Part shown: positions 6,224 through 8,643 of the stretch, piece after piece
Position numbering within the stretch: position 1 is the first letter of the stretch
How the letters are laid out: every line of letters begins with the position of its first letter
Origin: an uncultured Solobacterium sp.
GTDB lineage: Bacteria > Bacillota_I > Bacilli_A > Erysipelotrichales > Erysipelotrichaceae
Direction of reading: 5' to 3'
Length of the DNA stretch: 8,643 nt
NCBI GenBank assembly: GCA_905235315.1
Contig: CAJOLG010000064.1
Location: 1-8,643 of the forward strand
Notes under the pieces: model-generated
What the model was told of the DNA's origin: nothing
Seen by the model: the letters and a program-made list of their open reading frames with translations, nothing else
The model's database searches: none
Translations under genes and position numbers: made by a program

Positions 6224-6922
6224 ATGATGGAAGACATGGAAAATGCAGTGCGGTTTCTGAATGCGTATGCGTCCATCGAACGCAGCCTGAACCGTCTGCT
6301 GAACAAAAACGATTATGTGCCATTCAAGAAACTGGTATCTATGGCCGCAAAGAACAACGCGGTCGTTGCCAAAAACGAGGAAATCCTGAAAGAGTATTCC
6401 GATCTGCGGAATGCGATCGTGCATCAGCGGGCCCGCACGGAAGAAATTATCGCCCAGCCGGTTGATTCGGTTGTGGAGAATATTGAGCGGATCGCTGAAC
6501 TGCTGGATGTGGACGAGAGTGTCATTACGTTTGCGACAAAGCCGGTAACGATCGCAGATGAGACCACCACCGTTGAGGAAGCCTATGAGCTGCTTCATGC
6601 GGTCGGCGGTGAAAAACTCCCGATATATGCCGGCGGCCAGTTTGTCGGTATCGTCACCATGGATCAGATTGCCGGCTGGAATCTTGGGGGCGGCAGTTCC
6701 ACCGAGCAGGTAAGAAAGCTGATCGGAGAAGAGAGTCCGGAGACGGTGTTCATGAAACGGACGCAGTCCATCATGGAAGCGGTGCTGCTGTTTGACAGGC
6801 ATATGAAGCAGACAAACCGCGCTCCCGTTATCCTTGTGACGGAGACCGGTGACATGCATGAAGAACCGCTCGGAATCCTCTCAACCCACGATTTATCGCG
6901 GATTCTGGCCGCTCTGATATGA
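6224..6922 (+). CDS. HEPN-like domain fused to a CBS pair
   Basis: A 232-residue soluble protein. Residues 1-98 are all-helical by composition and contain R62-N-A-I-V-H67 (DLRNAIVHQR). This is the R-x4-H form of the motif that, in HEPN domains, sits at the start of the last long helix and forms the RNase active site in dimers. Residues about 103-232 form two CBS motifs: the first around VTIADETTTVEEAYELL, ending at FVGIVTMDQIAGW (140-152), and the second around FMKRTQSIMEAVLLF, ending at EPLGILSTHDLSRIL (214-228). CBS pairs usually bind adenine nucleotides such as AMP, ATP or S-adenosylmethionine. A nucleotide-sensing regulator, perhaps with RNA-cleaving activity, is an inference. ATG 6224 and ATG 6227 are both possible starts; a partial ribosome site AGGCAGG precedes them by 6 nt. 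It is the last gene of the run and is followed by a strong terminator. Confidence 0.8.
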   Translation: MMEDMENAVRFLNAYASIERSLNRLLNKNDYVPFKKLVSMAAKNNAVVAKNEEILKEYSDLRNAIVHQRARTEEIIAQPVDSVVENIERIAELLDVDESVITFATKPVTIADETTTVEEAYELLHAVGGEKLPIYAGGQFVGIVTMDQIAGWNLGGGSSTEQVRKLIGEESPETVFMKRTQSIMEAVLLFDRHMKQTNRAPVILVTETGDMHEEPLGILSTHDLSRILAALI

Positions 6923-6954
6923 AAAAACCGCATAAAACCGTGCCTGAAATGATC

Positions 6955-6979
6955 AAAACCGCATAAAAATGCGGTTTTT
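6955..6979 (+). terminator. Rho-independent terminator after the HEPN-CBS gene
   Basis: A perfect 10-bp stem pairs AAAACCGCAT (6955-6964) with ATGCGGTTTT (6969-6978) across an AAAA loop, with T at 6975-6979. The left arm and loop are repeated upstream (6924-6937), so a second, longer-looped pairing with the same right arm is possible. The A-rich left arm makes it potentially bidirectional. Confidence 0.85.
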
Positions 6980-6981
6980 AA

Positions 6982-7009
6982 TTGATTTTAAGGCGTGAAA
7001 CGGTAAAAT
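6982..7009 (+). promoter_or_regulatory. Sigma-A promoter of the HU gene
   Basis: TTGATT (6982-6987) and TAAAAT (7004-7009) are separated by 16 nt, a good match to the -35/-10 consensus immediately behind the terminator. Transcription should begin near 7016. A small inverted repeat, GTCAT (7017-7021) and ATGAC (7026-7030), lies at the very start of the expected mRNA and could be a short 5' hairpin or an operator. Confidence 0.65.
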
Positions 7010-7053
7010 AGTTAATGTCATAACAATGACGAGAAGGAGATTATAAGTTTACT

Positions 7054-7350
7054 ATGGCAAAGAAAGAAGTAAAGGTTCTCACAAAGAAGGTGCTGGTTGA
7101 AGACATCGCTGCGAAGCAGGGTCTCACAAAGAAGGCAGCTACAGAGATCGTCAACTATGTATTTGACGAGTCCGCAAAGACACTGAAGAAGGGCGGAACA
7201 GTTGACATCAACGGTTTCGGCAAGTTCACTGTCAAGAAGAGAGCAGCGCGTACAGGTATCAACCCTCGTACAAAGGAAACCATCAAGATCAAGGCCACAA
7301 AGGTTCCTGCGTTCAAGGCTTCCAAGACACTCAAGGATATTGTCAAGTAA
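7054..7350 (+). CDS. hup: HU family nucleoid DNA-binding protein
   Basis: Small dimeric histone-like protein that bends and compacts DNA. Its 98 residues have the full HU layout: two N-terminal helices (about 12-47), the GFGKF turn (54-58), and the DNA-binding beta arm from about 60 to 82 with the intercalating proline P71 in GINPRTKE. The closing segment is VPAFKASKTLKD. About 8-10 residues at the N terminus (MAKKEVKVL) exceed the usual 90-residue HU. The AAGGAG at 7034-7039 is 14 nt from ATG 7054, unusually far, and no closer start is available. Codon use is strongly biased: 9 of 11 Thr codons are ACA, whereas neighbours use mainly ACC and ACG. This suggests very high expression. It is a single-gene unit with its own promoter and terminator. 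Confidence 0.97.
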   Translation: MAKKEVKVLTKKVLVEDIAAKQGLTKKAATEIVNYVFDESAKTLKKGGTVDINGFGKFTVKKRAARTGINPRTKETIKIKATKVPAFKASKTLKDIVK

Positions 7351-7377
7351 TCATCGAAGCATATTGATTCATGACTG

Positions 7378-7404
7378 CCGTACGGATTCTTCCGTACGGT
7401 TTTT
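7378..7404 (+). terminator. Rho-independent terminator of the HU gene
   Basis: A perfect 9-bp stem pairs CCGTACGGA (7378-7386) with TCCGTACGG (7391-7399) around a TTCT loop, followed by TTTTT (7400-7404). It lies 28 nt after the HU stop codon. Confidence 0.92.
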
Positions 7405-7429
7405 ATATAAGCTGAAGGAGATCGGTCCA

Positions 7430-7438
7430 TGATATACT
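7430..7438 (+). promoter_or_regulatory. Possible extended -10 promoter placing the mRNA start at the lactonase ATG
   Basis: TGATATACT (7430-7438) fits TG-N-TATAAT with one change. Seven bases beyond the -10 is A7445, the first base of the lactonase start codon, which would give a leaderless message. No good -35 is seen. The alternative is transcription from further upstream, for example the TATA-rich bases 7404-7410, in which case the AAGGAG at 7415-7420 would be in the mRNA. Confidence 0.35.
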
Positions 7439-7444
7439 TTTTCT

Positions 7445-8383
7445 ATGGAACAGAAGAGAATACTTGCGGGTACCTATACCGACAGCGGAAGCGAAGGAAT
7501 CTATTCCTTTGGATTTGAAAATGGGAAGCTTTCCGCTCCCGAACTGTATGCGAAGACCGACAGTCCGAAATCCATCAGCGTTTCGGACGGACTGACCGCC
7601 TCCGTCACTCGTTTTGAGGACGGCGCCGGCGCTGCAGTCTTTGACCGGAGCGGGAAACTGCTCGCAAAAACGAAATACGAAACAAAAACATCCTGCTATA
7701 TCACATGGCATGACGGAGATATCTATACCGCAAACTATCACGAAGGCACGGTCACAAAGCTTCGGTTTGACGGAGAACAGCTCAGCCGGGTGAAGACTGC
7801 GGAAGTCCGGGAAGGTGCCGGATGCCATCAGGTGCTGTTCCACCGGAACCAGATTCTTGTGCCGGCACTGTTTCTCGACCGGCTGATGATTTTCGACCGT
7901 GAACTGACCTATCAGGGATCGGTTGTATTCCCCGACGGCACCGGGCCGCGGCATGCGGTGTTTTCGCGGGATCACAGCCTGCTGTATCTTATTTCCGAGC
8001 TCAGCAACGAACTCTTTGTGCTCGATTCCGAAGACTGGAAGCTGCGCGCATCGATTCCGGTGCTGAAGGACGGACGCACCCATCTGCGCGGCGGTGCGGC
8101 AGTGCATCTTTCGGATGATGAGACAAAACTGTATGTCAGCACCCGCGGACAGGATCTGATTTCCGTGATCGATCTCAACCGCATGACCGTCCTGCAGGAT
8201 GCCTACTGCGGCGGAAAACATCCGCGGGATTTCATCCTTACGGACGGATACGCAGTATGCGCAAACCGTTTCAGTGACACGGTGGTTTCGTTCCGTCTTC
8301 TGCAGGATGGCACGATCGGGGAGGAAACCAGCCGGATCAATATTCCGCAGGCGGTGAGTCTTGCGGTGATGGACGAAGCGTAA
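7445..8383 (+). CDS. pgl: Lactonase family seven-bladed beta-propeller (6-phosphogluconolactonase-like)
   Basis: Probable cytosolic lactonase of the YbhE/YkgB type, which hydrolyses 6-phosphogluconolactone in the oxidative pentose phosphate pathway. Related members are 3-carboxymuconate cyclases, and the exact substrate is not shown. The 312 residues are slightly short for the family (about 330-350). Family signatures occur in order: GTYTDSGSEGIYSF (9-22), AGCHQV (125-130), GTGPRHAVF (165-173) with ISELSNELFV (183-192), GGKHPRDF (256-263) and ANRFSDTVVSF (273-283). No signal peptide is seen. ATG 7445 is the only ATG that includes the full GTYTD strand. An in-frame TGA at 7430 prevents a longer form. 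The good ribosome site AAGGAG (7415-7420) is ideally placed for ATG 7429, which is in a different frame, so initiation here is either leaderless or weak. It is a single-gene unit ended by a terminator. Confidence 0.85.
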   Translation: MEQKRILAGTYTDSGSEGIYSFGFENGKLSAPELYAKTDSPKSISVSDGLTASVTRFEDGAGAAVFDRSGKLLAKTKYETKTSCYITWHDGDIYTANYHEGTVTKLRFDGEQLSRVKTAEVREGAGCHQVLFHRNQILVPALFLDRLMIFDRELTYQGSVVFPDGTGPRHAVFSRDHSLLYLISELSNELFVLDSEDWKLRASIPVLKDGRTHLRGGAAVHLSDDETKLYVSTRGQDLISVIDLNRMTVLQDAYCGGKHPRDFILTDGYAVCANRFSDTVVSFRLLQDGTIGEETSRINIPQAVSLAVMDEA

Positions 8384-8392
8384 AAGAAGATT

Positions 8393-8421
8393 GCGGGCAG
8401 AACGGGTTTGCCCGCTTTTTT
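8393..8421 (+). terminator. Rho-independent terminator of the lactonase gene
   Basis: GCGGGCA (8393-8399) pairs with TGCCCGC (8409-8415) over a 9-nt loop, followed by six T (8416-8421). It begins 9 nt after the lactonase stop. Confidence 0.88.
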
Positions 8422-8555
8422 GCGGCACGGGCAGGAAAACAACAGTGATGCGTCCATGCTGGAGAATTCTGCCGCCGTGCATGAAACCGGTACTGTGGAT
8501 CCCGTATGATCTGCAGCGTCTTATATCCGGTCTCATTTTGAGGAAAGGGAGAGCT

Positions 8556-8643
8556 ATGAAACACACACTGACAGCTGTCATAGCTGCGATTGCGCTCTGC
8601 GCCTGCAGCCAAAGCAGCAGTGCATCACCTTCCGCCGGACCGG
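8556..8643 (+). CDS. Lipoprotein, N-terminal fragment (cut by window end)
   Basis: The visible 29 residues are a lipoprotein signal peptide followed by a flexible linker. They start with MKH, continue with a hydrophobic core (LTAVIAAIA), then the lipobox L14-C15-A16-C17, and a Ser-rich stretch SQSSSASPSAGP after the Cys that would carry the lipid. Cys at -2 of the lipobox is less usual than Ala, Ser or Thr but acceptable. An AAAGGGAG (8544-8551) ends 4 nt before ATG 8556. The same frame stays open upstream to ATG 8448, but that longer form would bury the signal peptide and is unlikely. A weak -10 (TATGAT, 8505-8510) is the only promoter candidate seen. The mature domain, and so the function, lies outside the window. 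Confidence 0.75.
   Translation, partial: MKHTLTAVIAAIALCACSQSSSASPSAGP

Noticed and set aside
8448..8555. An N-terminal extension of the final lipoprotein
   Set aside because: The in-frame extension would place 36 residues before a clean signal peptide and lipobox, and the good ribosome site sits just before ATG 8556.
7403..8581. A 392-residue minus-strand open frame covering the lactonase gene
   Set aside because: It is a shadow of the lactonase frame and would run through two plus-strand terminators. No family motif is visible.

Overview
This is a chromosomal, housekeeping-type stretch of a low-to-medium GC Bacillota. The evidence is the AGGAGG-type ribosome binding sites, a PepV/Sapep-type M20 dipeptidase, a B. 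subtilis-like ExoA, a single-gene HU locus and a YbhE/YkgB-type lactonase. A lineage such as Erysipelotrichaceae would fit, but this is an inference from gene style and was not tested by a search. All convincing genes lie on the + strand. There is no sign of phage, insertion sequences, CRISPR, tRNA or rRNA.

Layout. Bases 1-128 hold the probable 3' end of an unrecognised gene. Bases 129-454 are a poorly coding, AT-richer stretch that looks like a decayed small (lipo)protein gene: a perfect Shine-Dalgarno and ATG lead to only eight codons, and coding-like segments continue in two shifted frames. A terminator hairpin (455-496) and a probable promoter precede a two-gene unit: a three-domain aminopeptidase P (M24) whose stop overlaps the start of exonuclease III (exoA). 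An extended -10 promoter and a GC-rich structured leader then precede a four-gene run: M20 dipeptidase PepV, a HAD phosphatase, a membrane-anchored MurNAc-L-alanine-amidase-fold protein, and a protein with an N-terminal HEPN-like RNxxxH motif fused to a CBS pair. A strong terminator closes this run. HU follows as a single-gene unit with its own promoter and terminator, then a 7-bladed propeller lactonase with an odd start region, a terminator, and the first 29 codons of a lipoprotein gene cut by the window edge.

How the genes work together. The two peptidases (X-Pro aminopeptidase and PepV dipeptidase) belong to peptide utilisation, ExoA to base-excision repair, HU to nucleoid organisation, and the lactonase probably to the oxidative pentose phosphate pathway. 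The run 3223-6922 has tight spacing in its last three genes (2-nt gaps). These are a HAD phosphatase, an amidase-fold protein that has lost its expected catalytic Glu, and the HEPN-like/CBS protein. They have no obvious common pathway and are the most interesting part of the window.
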